A stretch of DNA of 64,000 nt from Streptomyces sp. NBC_01317 (GCF_035961655.1 NZ_CP108393.1:3951501-4015500), one strand, 5' to 3'. Shown: positions 33,224-42,313, counted from the stretch's first letter. Notes: generated by a model not told the origin, from the sequence alone. A program made the numbers and translations.

Positions 33224-34473
33224 GCTGCGCTCACCTCGGGACGTTCGACGAGGTGGCCGTTCTTGAACGTGGCGCCGTTGCGGACAAGGGCGACGAGGTG
33301 AGGTGCGGTGATCGCGCGCCAGCGGGCCTGGGCGGACTCGGCGAGCTTGAACACCATCGCCAGGGCTGCGGCCGGGCTGCCGGCGCCACGGGTGACCCGG
33401 GTCCTCAACTTGACGGTGCTGAAGGTGGATTCGATTGGATTTGTCGTTCTGAGGTGCACCCAATGTTCGGCAGGGAAGCCGTAGAACGCCAGGAGTTCAT
33501 CGGTCTCGTCGATGACCTTCTTCACCGCCTTCGGCCACTTCGCACCGTAGGTCCGCTCGAACTCCTTGACGGCCTTCTCGGCGTGGTCGCGGCCCTCGGC
33601 GTTGTAGACCTCCTGCAGGGCCTTCTTGGCGCCGGGCTGTGCGGACTTCGGCAGCGCGTTCATGACATTGCGGACCTTGTGAACCCAGCACCTCTGGTGT
33701 CTGGCCTGCGGGAACACCTCAGTGAGAGCGCGCCACAGACCCATCGCACCGTCACCGACGACGAGCTCGGGGTCCCGCATGCCGCGCCGCCGGCAGTCAC
33801 GCAGCAGGTCGGCCCAGGACTCGGTGGACTCGCGCAGGCCCTCGGCGAGCGCGATGAGTTCCTTGCGGCCGTCCGTGCGCACGCCCATGAGGACCAGGAC
33901 GCAGGAGCGGGCCTGGCCGAGGCGGACCTTGGGATGCACACCGTCCGCCCACACGTAGACGTAATCGGACTCCGACAGGTCGCGGGCCTGGAAGGCGGCG
34001 TGATCGTCCTGCCACTGCTTCGTCAGACGCGTCACGGTGGCCGGGGAGAGCCCGGCCGAGCTGCCGAGGAACTGCTCCATCGCGGGCACGAAGTCACCGG
34101 AGGACAGTCCGTGCAGGTAGAGCAGGGGCAGCACCTCGCTGATCTTCGGCGACTTCCGGCACCAGGGAGCCAGGATCTGCGACGAGAACCGCTTGCGCTC
34201 GCCCGTCTCGGTGTCGACGCGCTTGTCGTTCACACGCGGTGCCTTGACCGGGACCGGCCCGGCGGCCGTGGTCACTGTGCGCTCGGCGTGGTGGCCGTTG
34301 CGGACCACAAGCCGGCGCCCCTTCTCGTCGCGCTGGTCGGTCAACTCCGCTATGTATTGGTTGACTTCGGCCTCCAGGGCCGCGGCGAGCATCCTCCTGG
34401 CGCCCTCGCGGACGATGCCGTCCATGAGGGAGCCGCCCTCGGTAGTTCCGTCGTTGTTGACTACGCTGAGCAC
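33220..34473 (-). CDS. IS256-family transposase
   Basis: The product is 417 aa and appears intact. Mutator-type landmarks are present: VVRNGHHAERTV at the N-terminus, YVWADGVHPKVRLGQARSC with the first catalytic Asp, ELVVGDGAMGLWRAL with the second Asp, the QRCWVHKVRNVMNALPK block, and TTNPIESTFSTVKLRT near the C-terminus. It catalyses DDE-type cut-and-paste or copy-out transposition. The GTG start (MLSVVNNDG) lies just inside a stem-loop. Whether the element is still mobile depends on its ends, which I could not resolve. Confidence 0.92.
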   Translation of the reverse strand: MLSVVNNDGTTEGGSLMDGIVREGARRMLAAALEAEVNQYIAELTDQRDEKGRRLVVRNGHHAERTVTTAAGPVPVKAPRVNDKRVDTETGERKRFSSQILAPWCRKSPKISEVLPLLYLHGLSSGDFVPAMEQFLGSSAGLSPATVTRLTKQWQDDHAAFQARDLSESDYVYVWADGVHPKVRLGQARSCVLVLMGVRTDGRKELIALAEGLRESTESWADLLRDCRRRGMRDPELVVGDGAMGLWRALTEVFPQARHQRCWVHKVRNVMNALPKSAQPGAKKALQEVYNAEGRDHAEKAVKEFERTYGAKWPKAVKKVIDETDELLAFYGFPAEHWVHLRTTNPIESTFSTVKLRTRVTRGAGSPAAALAMVFKLAESAQARWRAITAPHLVALVRNGATFKNGHLVERPEVSAA

Positions 34474-34550
34474 GGGCGTACCTTCCCAACCCGCGCGCCA
34501 ACGCGGGCCTACTCGATGACCAGAAGTCGATCACTCGGGAAGGTACGCCC
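34474..34550. repeat. 14-bp inverted repeat upstream of the transposase
   Basis: GGGCGTACCTTCCC at 34474-34487 and its exact complement at 34537-34550 enclose 49 bp that hold a further CCGCG/CGCGG hairpin. It covers the transposase start region and could be part of the element end or a translation-limiting fold. Confidence 0.75.
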
Positions 34551-34560
34551 TCCGCGTTCC

Positions 34561-35598
34561 GCGAGGCACCCTTCTCAAGGTCGATCCACAGGTCTTGAGC
34601 ATTGCTCTCGTCAGGGCTGACACGTTTCCTAGCTCGTAGGGACTCCGTACCGTGCCAGGGTCGTAGAACCTTCGCGGCCTTGTGTCAGGGGCCACTTCTC
34701 CCGGACAACTGGTCGGCGAGACCGGATATCTCGGCCGGGACTCTCAGCGGTCCCGAATCGTCGCGGACACCGATCACGAGACTCTGAGTGAGCCATGAAG
34801 TCTCCTGGCCTCAAACAGCCAACAGCCGGACGCATGTCGTTGCCGGCGACGGTGAACTCGGAGTGCCAGAGCACGCGCCGTACAACCGGCCCGTCATGAC
34901 CGTGCTGGCAGCGGACATCCCACGCACACGCGGATCCCGATCAACTGTCCGCAGTGGTGCCGCCGCAGCCAGATCCTGAAAGAGCACGTCCCGCACCGCT
35001 ACAAGGAGGCACTTGGGATGGCACCTACGACTCGGATCAGCGTCGGGCCTCGAGCTCGATACCAACCGCTACAACACCGGTTCTGCACTGGCCGCCGCCG
35101 AACAGGCCCTTGCCATCTGCTCTGTGGGAGCCATCGCGCAGTTCGTCTTCGCCCTACCCCATACGCCGGGCACCCGGGGATCACCGCAGCCAGCCTCATC
35201 AACCTGGCCGTCCAGCTGAACAACCCTCACTGCGACTTCGTCGGCCTGCGCGCCCTGCTGGGAGGAGTCCTGGATGCAGGGCCTGTTGGCCCTTGTGCTC
35301 TACCGCAGCTTTCTGATGGATAGGGGCAGCGATCCGACCCTCGTCCTGCCTCTCTCTGTTCCCGATGCATCCCAAACGGGTGGCCGGTATCGAGACCGAG
35401 GCTGATTCCACATGTTGACGCGTAGCACGAACTGCCCATCTGCCCTGGGCGGCACAGAAAGGACCGTTGGGCACCGAATTCCGCCAGTCGATAGCCATAG
35501 CGGACGATCATGCACCGAGTGGCGGCTGTGGCCCGTACCTGGGGCAGCGCAGGGAACTGCGGTTGGTCATCGACTCCCACGACTTCTAACCTGCTCGA
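34561..35598. other. Gene-poor stretch, about 1 kb
   Basis: No convincing gene is present. Scattered short frames such as QILKEHVPHRYKEALG (near 34970-35020) look protein-like but are interrupted. Composition is less GC-rich than the rest of the window. I interpret the stretch as decayed mobile-element sequence. Confidence 0.45.
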
Positions 35599-36033
35599 AT
35601 GATCGAAGATGGCCCCGCGGTACGCGTGGGAGACCCCGGACCGAGACCAGTCCACCTGCTCTTCTCCGAGCCGACCAGACCGTTCGGGGACGACCCCACA
35701 CTCGACTTCCTCGTGCAAGCTCGCGGGCAATGGGTGAGCGTCGAAACCCTGGTGCGGACGTGGGACGGCGACAGCCTCGACACCTTCCTTTCCTCGCTGG
35801 CCGAGGACTTCCGGGGCTGGGAAGGAGCGCGCGTCTGGCGCTCTCTGGAGCACGACCTGACAATCTCGGCGGAACACCGCCCGGGCGGCTACGTCCACCT
35901 GACGTGGGGCATCCACGACCGGCCTCCGTCCGAGGAGTGGCACTTTGAGACCACCACCGTGCACGCAGCCGGCGAGGAGATGCGAAACCTCGCCGCCGAG
36001 ATACACACGTTTTTCACGAGCATGGTCGAGTAG
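35599..36033 (+). CDS. DUF6228-like small protein
   Basis: The product is 144 aa and starts MIEDGPAVRVGD. The central WEGARVWRSLEHDLTI, then YVHLTWGIHDRPPSEEWHFE and a final acidic helix with GEEMRNLAAEI match my memory of the DUF6228 family, which is widespread in Streptomyces and has no known function. It is soluble, with no catalytic motif. It lies between gene-poor stretches, so it may be cargo of the former integrative element. Confidence 0.7.
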   Translation: MIEDGPAVRVGDPGPRPVHLLFSEPTRPFGDDPTLDFLVQARGQWVSVETLVRTWDGDSLDTFLSSLAEDFRGWEGARVWRSLEHDLTISAEHRPGGYVHLTWGIHDRPPSEEWHFETTTVHAAGEEMRNLAAEIHTFFTSMVE

Positions 36034-36389
36034 CTGCACCACCACCACGTGAGACAGCCTCTAAACCGTCCACCCCGCGAAGGGAAGCACCAATGAACCC
36101 ACACGACTCCGGGATCGCGAAAGACATCGGACAGACAGTGCCCGAAGCCGGTGTCCGGCACGTCCATACGAAGCGATCTGGGCAAGTGCAACCAGCCGCA
36201 TAAGTACCAGTGATTCCCAAGCGCAGAGCGCGAGTTCGATTCTCGTCACTCGCTGAGCCCTACCTCCGCCAGGCGACGGGCGGCCTCCGGCACCCAGGCT
36301 GGTTCCCTCATCGGTGATCACCGCTGCATGTCAGCGCCGACCGAGCCTTTTCGATCAGACCTTAGGAGACGTGAGTGGTCCTCAACGCG
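36034..36389. other. Intergenic stretch holding a tRNA fragment
   Basis: Apart from the tRNA-Gly 3' fragment at 36212-36254, I see no gene, repeat or hairpin here. Confidence 0.5.
36212..36254 (+). pseudogene. 3' fragment of tRNA-Gly(CCC), probable attachment-site remnant
   Basis: The sequence starts with the anticodon loop TTCCCAA and continues through the variable loop and a full T arm (GCGAG-TTCGATT-CTCGT) into the 3' acceptor strand (CACTCGCT). It closely follows the 3' half of Streptomyces tRNA-Gly with anticodon CCC but has a few changes and no 5' half. Integrative elements recombine at tRNA 3' ends and leave such copies behind. Confidence 0.65.
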
Positions 36390-36887
36390 TCAGTCGAGCC
36401 AGATCAGCATCGCTTCGTCCGCTGCGGCGGCCGCTTCGAAGAACCGCGTCAGGCCGTCGTACCAAGGGCGCCCCCACTCAAGCGCTCCGGGCTCGTCCCA
36501 CCCCAGGGGATACACCTCGGCCCTGGTGAGGTCATCGGGATCGACGCCGGCGATGAGCCGCTCGTACGAGAGGGCGCGAAGCGTTTGCGCCGCGAACCGG
36601 ACACGGTCGGGCCGCAGGTAGCGCGGCGGGCCGTAGCCCCAGTCGTGCCCTTCGGCGAAGGACTCCTCACCATGGATCACGTCCACGGGAGCCTCGGCAC
36701 GCCCCAGCAGGAAGCGGAGCAGGTCCCAGGCCTTGTACGTGCTGAAGTGGCGCGCCCCGGCCGGCGCGGGCTCCGACTCCTCGGAGTCCTGGACTTCCTC
36801 GACGTGGTCCAGCGCCCAGTCAGGGTCCCGGATCGCTCGGTTGAGCTCGGCAGCGGTCACGCGTACGTACTCACCGATCATGCTCAT
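36390..36887 (-). CDS. DUF1877 (YfbM)-like protein
   Basis: The product is 165 aa. The opening MSMIGEYVRVTAAELNRAI is the hallmark of DUF1877/YfbM proteins, supported by the later FSTYKAWDLLRFLL and RFFEAAAAADEAMLIWLD. These are small cytosolic proteins of unknown function that are common near toxin-immunity and restriction loci. It is a single gene; no partner is obvious. Confidence 0.82.
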   Translation of the reverse strand: MSMIGEYVRVTAAELNRAIRDPDWALDHVEEVQDSEESEPAPAGARHFSTYKAWDLLRFLLGRAEAPVDVIHGEESFAEGHDWGYGPPRYLRPDRVRFAAQTLRALSYERLIAGVDPDDLTRAEVYPLGWDEPGALEWGRPWYDGLTRFFEAAAAADEAMLIWLD

Positions 36888-36949
36888 GGGTGAAGGCTAG
36901 GCGCGGCCACTGACAACGGCGCGGCGCCGGCCGGTGGGTGGGCGGGTGG

Positions 36950-38524
36950 TCAGGGGGGTGTGTCGCCTCGCTGCTTTGTTGTGTTGAGGAGTTCCGGGAG
37001 GTCCTTGAGGCGGTCCAGGCCCTTTACCGCCTGCGCCGTGCGGGGGTTGGTGGACAACGGGGCGCGGTGGCGGTGGAGGAAGGACCAGTAGCCCGTTGTG
37101 TAGGGGCAGGCCTGGGGGCCCGTGCGGTGGGCGGGGGTGTAGGGGCAGGGGGCGCAGAGGTCGCTCATCTTGTTGATGTACGCGCCTCCGGAGGTGTACG
37201 GCTTGGTCGTCATGAGGCCGCCGTCCGCGTACTGCGACATGCCGATGACGTTGGGAAGCATGACCCAGTCGTAGCCGTCGACGAAGCAGCGGTGGAACCA
37301 GTCGGTGACCGCCGCCGGGTCCCAGCCGTCCTGGAGGGCGCGGCTGCCCAGGACCATCAGGCGGGGGATGTGGTGGGTCCAGCCGGTGTCCCGTACCTGA
37401 GTGAGCACCGTGGAAAGGCAGTTGGCCGCGACCGCGTCCGCGTCGAGGTCCAGGAACCAGTCCGGCAACGGCGTGGCGTGGTGCAGTGTGTTGCGGTGGC
37501 GGTAGTCCTCGCCGAAGTGCCAGTAGAGATGCCAGACGTACTCGCGCCAGCCCGCGATCTGCCGTACGAAGCCCTCGACGCTGTTGAGGGGCGCGGCGCC
37601 GGTACGGTACGCCCGCTCCGCGCGCTCCACGCATTCCGCCGGGTCCAGGAGACCGAGGTTCAGGGGTACGGACAGCAGGCTGTGGCTCATCACCGGGTCG
37701 GCCGCGAGCATGGCGTCCTCGTAACGGCCGAAGTCCGCGAGCCGGTGGGTGAGGAATCGCCGCAGCGCGGACAGCGCCTCGCGGCGGGTGGCCGGGAAGC
37801 GGCGTGGTCCGTCACGGCCGACGAAGGAGACGTCGCCGTCGCGCTCCCAGCGGTCCAGGTCGTGGCGGACCTCGTCGTCGATGGCGTCCTCGCGGGGCTG
37901 CCACGGGCCCCGGACGTCGAGCGTTCGTTGTCCGCGCGGCGGCGGTTCGCGGTTGTCATGGTCCAGGTTCCACCGGCCGCCGGCGGGTTCGTCGCCGTCC
38001 ATGAGCAGGTCGTGCCGTTCCCGTACCCAGCGGTAGAAGCCCTCCAGCCGCAGGCCCTTCCCGCTGCCCCGGCCGGCCCACTCGGCGAAGTGGTCGTGGC
38101 TCACCAGGAAGCCCCTCGCCGGCAGGATCTCCACGTCCTCCCGCGCGGCGGCGAAGTCCAGCGCCCGGCGGGAGGTGGGGTGGTGGACCGTCAGCCGGGG
38201 GCGGTGGTCCGAGCGGTCCGTGTGCCGGTGGTGAGTGCCCGGGCGGCGGTGGGATGTCTGTTTTCCGAGGGCTCGTTCGAGGCCCTCCGCGTACGTCTCG
38301 GCACGGATGTACGTGACCCGGTCGCCGAGTTCGGCCGCGCGGTGCCGCATCGCGGAGAGGATCAGGTGGGCCTTGGCGCGGTGGAAGCGGCGCCGGCGCA
38401 GTACCGAGCGCGCCTCGATCATGATCAGTGGGGCGTTGGCGTCGGGGCCGCCGTGGCGGGGGTCGAGGAAGTGCGGGCCGAGCTGGTCGCCGAAGAGCCA
38501 GTGGGGGCGTGTGCGTGGGGTCAT
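36950..38524 (-). CDS. Iron-sulfur bacterial cryptochrome/photolyase (FeS-BCP, PhrB-like)
   Basis: The product is 524 aa. It begins LFGDQLGPHFLD, typical for the photolyase-related group, and the C-terminal half has the FAD-binding helices (FVRQIAGWREYVWHLYW, YDWVMLPNVIGMSQYADGG). Four cysteines, Cys369, Cys457, Cys460 and Cys473, have spacings of 88, 3 and 13 residues, exactly those of the [4Fe-4S] ligands of Agrobacterium PhrB. The predicted role is light-driven repair of (6-4) photoproducts. An internal segment near residues 95-115 is unusually rich in His and Arg. The upstream region has a short T-rich GCTTTTG repeat. Confidence 0.9.
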   Translation of the reverse strand: MTPRTRPHWLFGDQLGPHFLDPRHGGPDANAPLIMIEARSVLRRRRFHRAKAHLILSAMRHRAAELGDRVTYIRAETYAEGLERALGKQTSHRRPGTHHRHTDRSDHRPRLTVHHPTSRRALDFAAAREDVEILPARGFLVSHDHFAEWAGRGSGKGLRLEGFYRWVRERHDLLMDGDEPAGGRWNLDHDNREPPPRGQRTLDVRGPWQPREDAIDDEVRHDLDRWERDGDVSFVGRDGPRRFPATRREALSALRRFLTHRLADFGRYEDAMLAADPVMSHSLLSVPLNLGLLDPAECVERAERAYRTGAAPLNSVEGFVRQIAGWREYVWHLYWHFGEDYRHRNTLHHATPLPDWFLDLDADAVAANCLSTVLTQVRDTGWTHHIPRLMVLGSRALQDGWDPAAVTDWFHRCFVDGYDWVMLPNVIGMSQYADGGLMTTKPYTSGGAYINKMSDLCAPCPYTPAHRTGPQACPYTTGYWSFLHRHRAPLSTNPRTAQAVKGLDRLKDLPELLNTTKQRGDTPP

Positions 38525-38800
38525 GAGGTACCGCCTCTCCGACTCGCGGCTTTTCGCTTATGGCTTTTGGCTTTTGCTTTTGGCTGATGACCTTCGTCTT
38601 TGAACTTACGGCCGCACCCCGCATCCCAGCCTGTCAGGCCGCGCGTGGCGCCCGCCGCCGACACTCCGTGGGCCGGTGGGCGTACCACCCTGGGTGCCCT
38701 GACCGGCGGCGCGGCCTGCTTCACTCCTTCGAATCGTGGGTTCACCCGGGTTCACCCTGCCGTCGGCCCGGCGTTCACCCGCGAGCGCGAGGTTCAAGCC

Positions 38801-40474
38801 ATGACTTCAAGCCCCTTCTCTCGCAAACGCACCCGGATCGCCCTCGCCATCGGCGCCACCGTCGCCGTCGTCGGCGCGGGCACCGTCGCGGCCCAGGCCT
38901 CCGGCTGGCTTTCCGGCCCGTCGCACGACTTCGGCGCGGTCGCCGACTCCTTCTCCGGTCACGGCAAAGTGACCGGAAACGTTCTACGGAACGACTCCGG
39001 CGCGACCGCCGTCGTACGGAACACCGATCCGTCCGACGGTACGGTGACGGTCGGCGCGGACGGCTCGTTCACGTACACACCGAAGGCCGGCTTCACGGGT
39101 ACGGACACCTTCACGTACACGACGACCGACGCGGTGCAGCTGTTCAAGGACGCCGGCGCGAACGGCGCCCCCCTGCCGCCGCTCAAGGAGGTCGCCGGGC
39201 CGAACGGCACCACCACCAAGATCTCCGGCGAGGGCTTCGGCTCGTCGCTCGCCCCGGTGCCGGGCAGGCCGGGCCACTTCTACGGCCTCACCGACCGCGG
39301 CCCGAACGCCGACGGCCCGGACGGCAACAAATCCGAGATGCTGACCGACTTCACCCCGCAGATCGGCGAGTTCAAGCTGGTCGACGGCAAGGCTCAGCTG
39401 GTCAAGCAGGTCACACTGAAGGGGCCGAAGAGCCTCGGCGGTGTGAAGTACAGCGGCCGTCCGCCGCACGACACCAGCGAGGTGATCAGCGACGTCGACG
39501 CGACCAACGCCAACGGCGGTACGCCCACCCCCGTCGCCAGGGACGCGTACGGCTACGACTCCGAGGGCCTGGTGGCGCTGCCGGACGGCACGTTCTGGGT
39601 CTCGGACGAGTACGGGCCGTACGTCACGCACTTCGACGCGAAGGGGTACGAGCTGGGCCGGCTGACCCCGTACAGGAACAGCCCGGACAACGCGTCCCAC
39701 AAGATCGTCGGGTATCTGCCGGCCGAGCTGGCCAACCGGGTCAAGAACAAGGGGATGGAGGGCCTGACGGTCACGCCGGACGGGTCGACCCTGGTGGGGA
39801 TCATGCAGTCCGCGCTCCAGCAGCCGGACCTCGGCACCACGAAGGCGGCCGGCGTCGCGCCCGCCCGTATCGTCACGGTCAACCTGCGGACGTACCAGTC
39901 CAAGCAGTACCTGTACCTGCTGGACAACCCGGGGACCACGGGGAGCGCGAACAGCGAGATCACCGCGCTGTCCGGCACGAAGTTCCTCATCGACGAACGT
40001 GACGGCAATTTTGAGCCGTTCGCGCAGAAGACGCTGTACGAGGTCGACCTCAACGGCGCCACGGACGTCAGCGGCCTGACGCTCGGCGGCAAGTCGCCGG
40101 AGGCGTTCGTGGGGGCGGGTACCACCAACGCGGCGCTCGCCGCGCTCACCGGCGCCGGCGTCCACGTCGCGCAGAAGCAGCCGTACCTCAACGTGGGGAC
40201 GCTGGTGAGCCAGCTCGACCCCACGGGCAAGTTCTTCGCGCACGACAAGGTGGAGGGCGTCGCGACCGCGAACGGCGGCAAGACGCTGTATCTCTCGAAC
40301 GACGACGACTTCGGCATCGACACCATCGTGGTCGACCCGGACGGCAAGTGGACCATCCACCAGAAGGTGCTCCCGCCGACGGGCCGGACGGACAACGCCG
40401 AAATCCTGAAGGTCGACACGACGAAGCTGCCGGCGGTCCTCAAGACCGTGAAGGTGACGGTCCGCGTGCGCTGA
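38801..40474 (+). CDS. Secreted phytase-like esterase (PF13449 type) with Ig-like domain
   Basis: From ATG 38801 the product is 557 aa. Residues 1-35 are a signal peptide. Residues 40-110 form an Ig-like module (GHGKVTGNVLRNDSGATAVV, GSFTYTPKAGFTGTDTFTYT), and the rest is a beta-propeller-like domain with GLTDRGPNADGPDG, YDSEGLVALPDGTFWVSDEYGP and NKGMEGLTVTPDG, which match the esterase-like phytase family. It is probably exported and may release phosphate from organic esters. A strong terminator follows at 40482-40521. Confidence 0.87.
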   Translation: MTSSPFSRKRTRIALAIGATVAVVGAGTVAAQASGWLSGPSHDFGAVADSFSGHGKVTGNVLRNDSGATAVVRNTDPSDGTVTVGADGSFTYTPKAGFTGTDTFTYTTTDAVQLFKDAGANGAPLPPLKEVAGPNGTTTKISGEGFGSSLAPVPGRPGHFYGLTDRGPNADGPDGNKSEMLTDFTPQIGEFKLVDGKAQLVKQVTLKGPKSLGGVKYSGRPPHDTSEVISDVDATNANGGTPTPVARDAYGYDSEGLVALPDGTFWVSDEYGPYVTHFDAKGYELGRLTPYRNSPDNASHKIVGYLPAELANRVKNKGMEGLTVTPDGSTLVGIMQSALQQPDLGTTKAAGVAPARIVTVNLRTYQSKQYLYLLDNPGTTGSANSEITALSGTKFLIDERDGNFEPFAQKTLYEVDLNGATDVSGLTLGGKSPEAFVGAGTTNAALAALTGAGVHVAQKQPYLNVGTLVSQLDPTGKFFAHDKVEGVATANGGKTLYLSNDDDFGIDTIVVDPDGKWTIHQKVLPPTGRTDNAEILKVDTTKLPAVLKTVKVTVRVR

Positions 40475-40481
40475 CGGTCCA

Positions 40482-40521
40482 CCAGAACGCCCGGCCGGGA
40501 GGACCCGGCCGGGCGTTCTGG
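40482..40521 (+). terminator. 18-bp stem-loop terminator
   Basis: CCAGAACGCCCGGCCGGG pairs perfectly with its complement around a 4-nt AGGA loop. It starts 7 bp after the esterase stop codon. A convergent gene ends at 40578, so it may serve both strands. Confidence 0.9.
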
Positions 40522-40577
40522 TGAGCTGCTGTCGGCGTGGCTTCCGGGCCGCCGCCGTCAGGTCAGGTCAGGTCAGG

Positions 40578-41177
40578 TCAGATCGTCGGTGTCTCGTCGA
40601 CGACCTCCTTGTGCGGTTCGACGACGAACTTCCAGCCGTCGCTGGGCTCCAGGAACCGCACGCGGGTCGGGTAGATGTCCAGGGCGCGGCGGTCGCGGTT
40701 CTGGGTGCTCGTGCCCTTGCGGCCGCGGGCCGGCTCCTCGAAGAGGTCGACCTTGACGTCGGGCACCGCGGCGACTTCCTCGCTCCAGCGCTGGACAACC
40801 CCCACGCCGAACGCGTCCCGCGCGGCGGAGTAGAGCGCGTCCAGGGATTCCTTGGTGCCGTTGGGCACGAAGAGGGCGAGGTTCAGGAGAACGCCGGCGC
40901 TCTGGAGGACCTCGATCTCCTCCCCCGCCTTGTCGGCGACCCAGATCCCGCGCTCCTCGGCATTGTCCGGGAGGACATGGCGCTCCTCACCGAATACCGT
41001 CCTGGTGGTGAAGGACCCTCCCTCAAAATTCTTACCCGGCTCTGTGAGGAAAGCCGGGGCGTAGCAGTCGAGAGGAAGACCATCCATCTCCGCCGAAACA
41101 AAGATGCTGTCTTGGAGGCCCAACTCCGAAACCTCTTCGGCCGTAAGACGTCGAGCCGTTACCTTCTCGGTATTCAC
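40578..41177 (-). CDS. Unknown 199-aa acidic protein
   Basis: From GTG 41177, with AAGGGG upstream, the product is 199 aa. The composition is balanced, with more Lys, Phe and Asn than surrounding genes. The sequence has no signal peptide or membrane segment. It contains VFGEERHVLPDNAEERGIWV and a C-terminal basic stretch (EPARGRKGTSTQNRDRR). No family is recognised. A tandem GGTCA repeat (about four copies) lies just past its stop near 40560-40580. The lower GC of its upstream region suggests recent arrival. Confidence 0.75.
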   Translation of the reverse strand: MNTEKVTARRLTAEEVSELGLQDSIFVSAEMDGLPLDCYAPAFLTEPGKNFEGGSFTTRTVFGEERHVLPDNAEERGIWVADKAGEEIEVLQSAGVLLNLALFVPNGTKESLDALYSAARDAFGVGVVQRWSEEVAAVPDVKVDLFEEPARGRKGTSTQNRDRRALDIYPTRVRFLEPSDGWKFVVEPHKEVVDETPTI

Positions 41178-41498
41178 GCCATTCCCCTTTTTTCGAGGCG
41201 TCCTGTAAACCCGTCAAGACTCTACCACGAAACGAGGGGACAGTTCCCATTGCGCACTTCTCGGGCCGAGGCAGATCTCAGGTTTCTCCACCGATTTTCT
41301 CCTTCGGCGGGGGGAGGTGGATTTTCATTCGCCCGGTGGCGATTCCTGGCGATCCAGGGCGTCAAATGCCCGGTCAGGACTGCTTACTTGACCTGTCGGC
41401 GGTCCACTTGCCGCCATTCGGACAAATCCTTTCGCATTTCGCACGAGGAGTGACCTCGCTTTATCTCCGGGCGCTTTCGCATACGGTTCCCGCCCGGT
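41178..41498. other. Intergenic region, no gene
   Basis: About 320 bp between the 199-aa gene start and the TetR gene end. It is less GC-rich than its surroundings and presumably carries the promoter of the 199-aa gene. No structured element is seen. Confidence 0.4.
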
Positions 41499-42089
41499 TC
41501 AATTCTGTCGGCGCAGTCCCGCGATGAGCAGGCCGATCAGTCGGCGCGAGTCGTAACGGGGATTGTTCCCGGCACCCACACAGAGACTGGCGACGCCCCG
41601 CAGAAGCTCATACACGTCCTGGCCGGGCCGGATTTCCCCGGAATCGACGGCGGCGTCGAGCAACCGGGTGCATACGGGCACCAGCCGGTCGAGGAAATAG
41701 GAGTGGAGCGGATCGAAACAGGGATCGTCCGACTGCAATACGGCCGCGAGTCCGAGCTTGGTGACCAGGAAGTCCACAAAAAGGTCGATCCACAGTCCCA
41801 GGGCCGCGTGCGGGGTCACGCCGGACGCCAGGAGGTCGGGGCCGGCCGCCGCGAGGGCTTCGACCTGGTGGCGGTAGACGGCGACGATGAGGTCCGCCCG
41901 GGTCGGGAAGTGCCGGTAGATCGTCGCCGTACCGACGCCCGCCTCGGCCGCGATGTCACGGATCGGCGCTTCGACCCCGGACTTGACGAAGACCGCGGCG
42001 GCCGCGTCGAGCAGGGTCTTCTCATTGCGCCGGGCGTCCACCCGCTTGGACCGGGTCTTCGACCCCGTGTCCCGATCGCTGTCGCCCAT
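41499..42089 (-). CDS. TetR-family repressor
   Basis: From ATG 42089 (MGDSDRD) the product is 196 aa. The helix-turn-helix is IRDIAAEAGVGTATIYRHFP, and the ligand domain follows (LWIDLFVDFLVTKLG, DRLVPVCTRLLDAA). The frame is open further upstream through a repeated GPTVT stretch, but family length favours 42089. It diverges from an alpha/beta hydrolase gene, and two palindromes with AAACGG and CCGTTT-like arms lie between, which are good operator candidates for this repressor. Confidence 0.87.
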   Translation of the reverse strand: MGDSDRDTGSKTRSKRVDARRNEKTLLDAAAAVFVKSGVEAPIRDIAAEAGVGTATIYRHFPTRADLIVAVYRHQVEALAAAGPDLLASGVTPHAALGLWIDLFVDFLVTKLGLAAVLQSDDPCFDPLHSYFLDRLVPVCTRLLDAAVDSGEIRPGQDVYELLRGVASLCVGAGNNPRYDSRRLIGLLIAGLRRQN

Positions 42090-42119
42090 CGCTCCCCGTC
42101 GCTCCCTACCGCGCCCTGT

Positions 42120-42181
42120 CGGTCCCGTCGGTCCCGTGACGGTCGGTCCCGTGACGGTCGGCCCCGTGACCGTCGGTCCGT
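42120..42181. repeat. 15-bp tandem repeat in the TetR/hydrolase intergenic region
   Basis: Three to four copies of GGTCCCGTGACGGTC follow each other, the last ones diverged (GGCCCCGTGACCGTC). They sit between the TetR start and the operator-like palindromes. Confidence 0.7.
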
Positions 42182-42192
42182 ACAGGATTGAT

Positions 42193-42211
42193 AAACGGTA
42201 CACCGTCCCGT
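42193..42211. promoter_or_regulatory. Imperfect operator-like palindrome
   Basis: AAACGGTAC-ACC-GTCCCGTAT is a degenerate version of the palindrome at 42232-42254. It lies toward the TetR side of the divergent promoter region. Confidence 0.55.
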
Positions 42212-42231
42212 ATCTTCGACCCCACCCTGCG

Positions 42232-42254
42232 GAAACGGGACAGCGTCCCGTTTC
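42232..42254. promoter_or_regulatory. Perfect operator-like palindrome, probable TetR site
   Basis: GAAACGGGAC and its exact complement GTCCCGTTTC flank a 3-bp spacer. The size and symmetry suit a TetR dimer site, about 60 bp upstream of the hydrolase start. Confidence 0.7.
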
Positions 42255-42313
42255 TACCTCCCGCGCGGAGCTGTTCCGTCCCCGCGCAACCCCCCGAGCG
42301 GAGCGAGAGAACC

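Larger units (their letters stand above)
33215..34560 (-). mobile_element. IS256-family insertion sequence, ends approximate
   Basis: It carries the transposase gene at 33220-34473. The left end must lie close to 33220 because the HAD gene begins there; the right end is probably near 34560. I did not find matching terminal inverted repeats or a target duplication by eye, so the limits are estimates. Confidence 0.6.
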
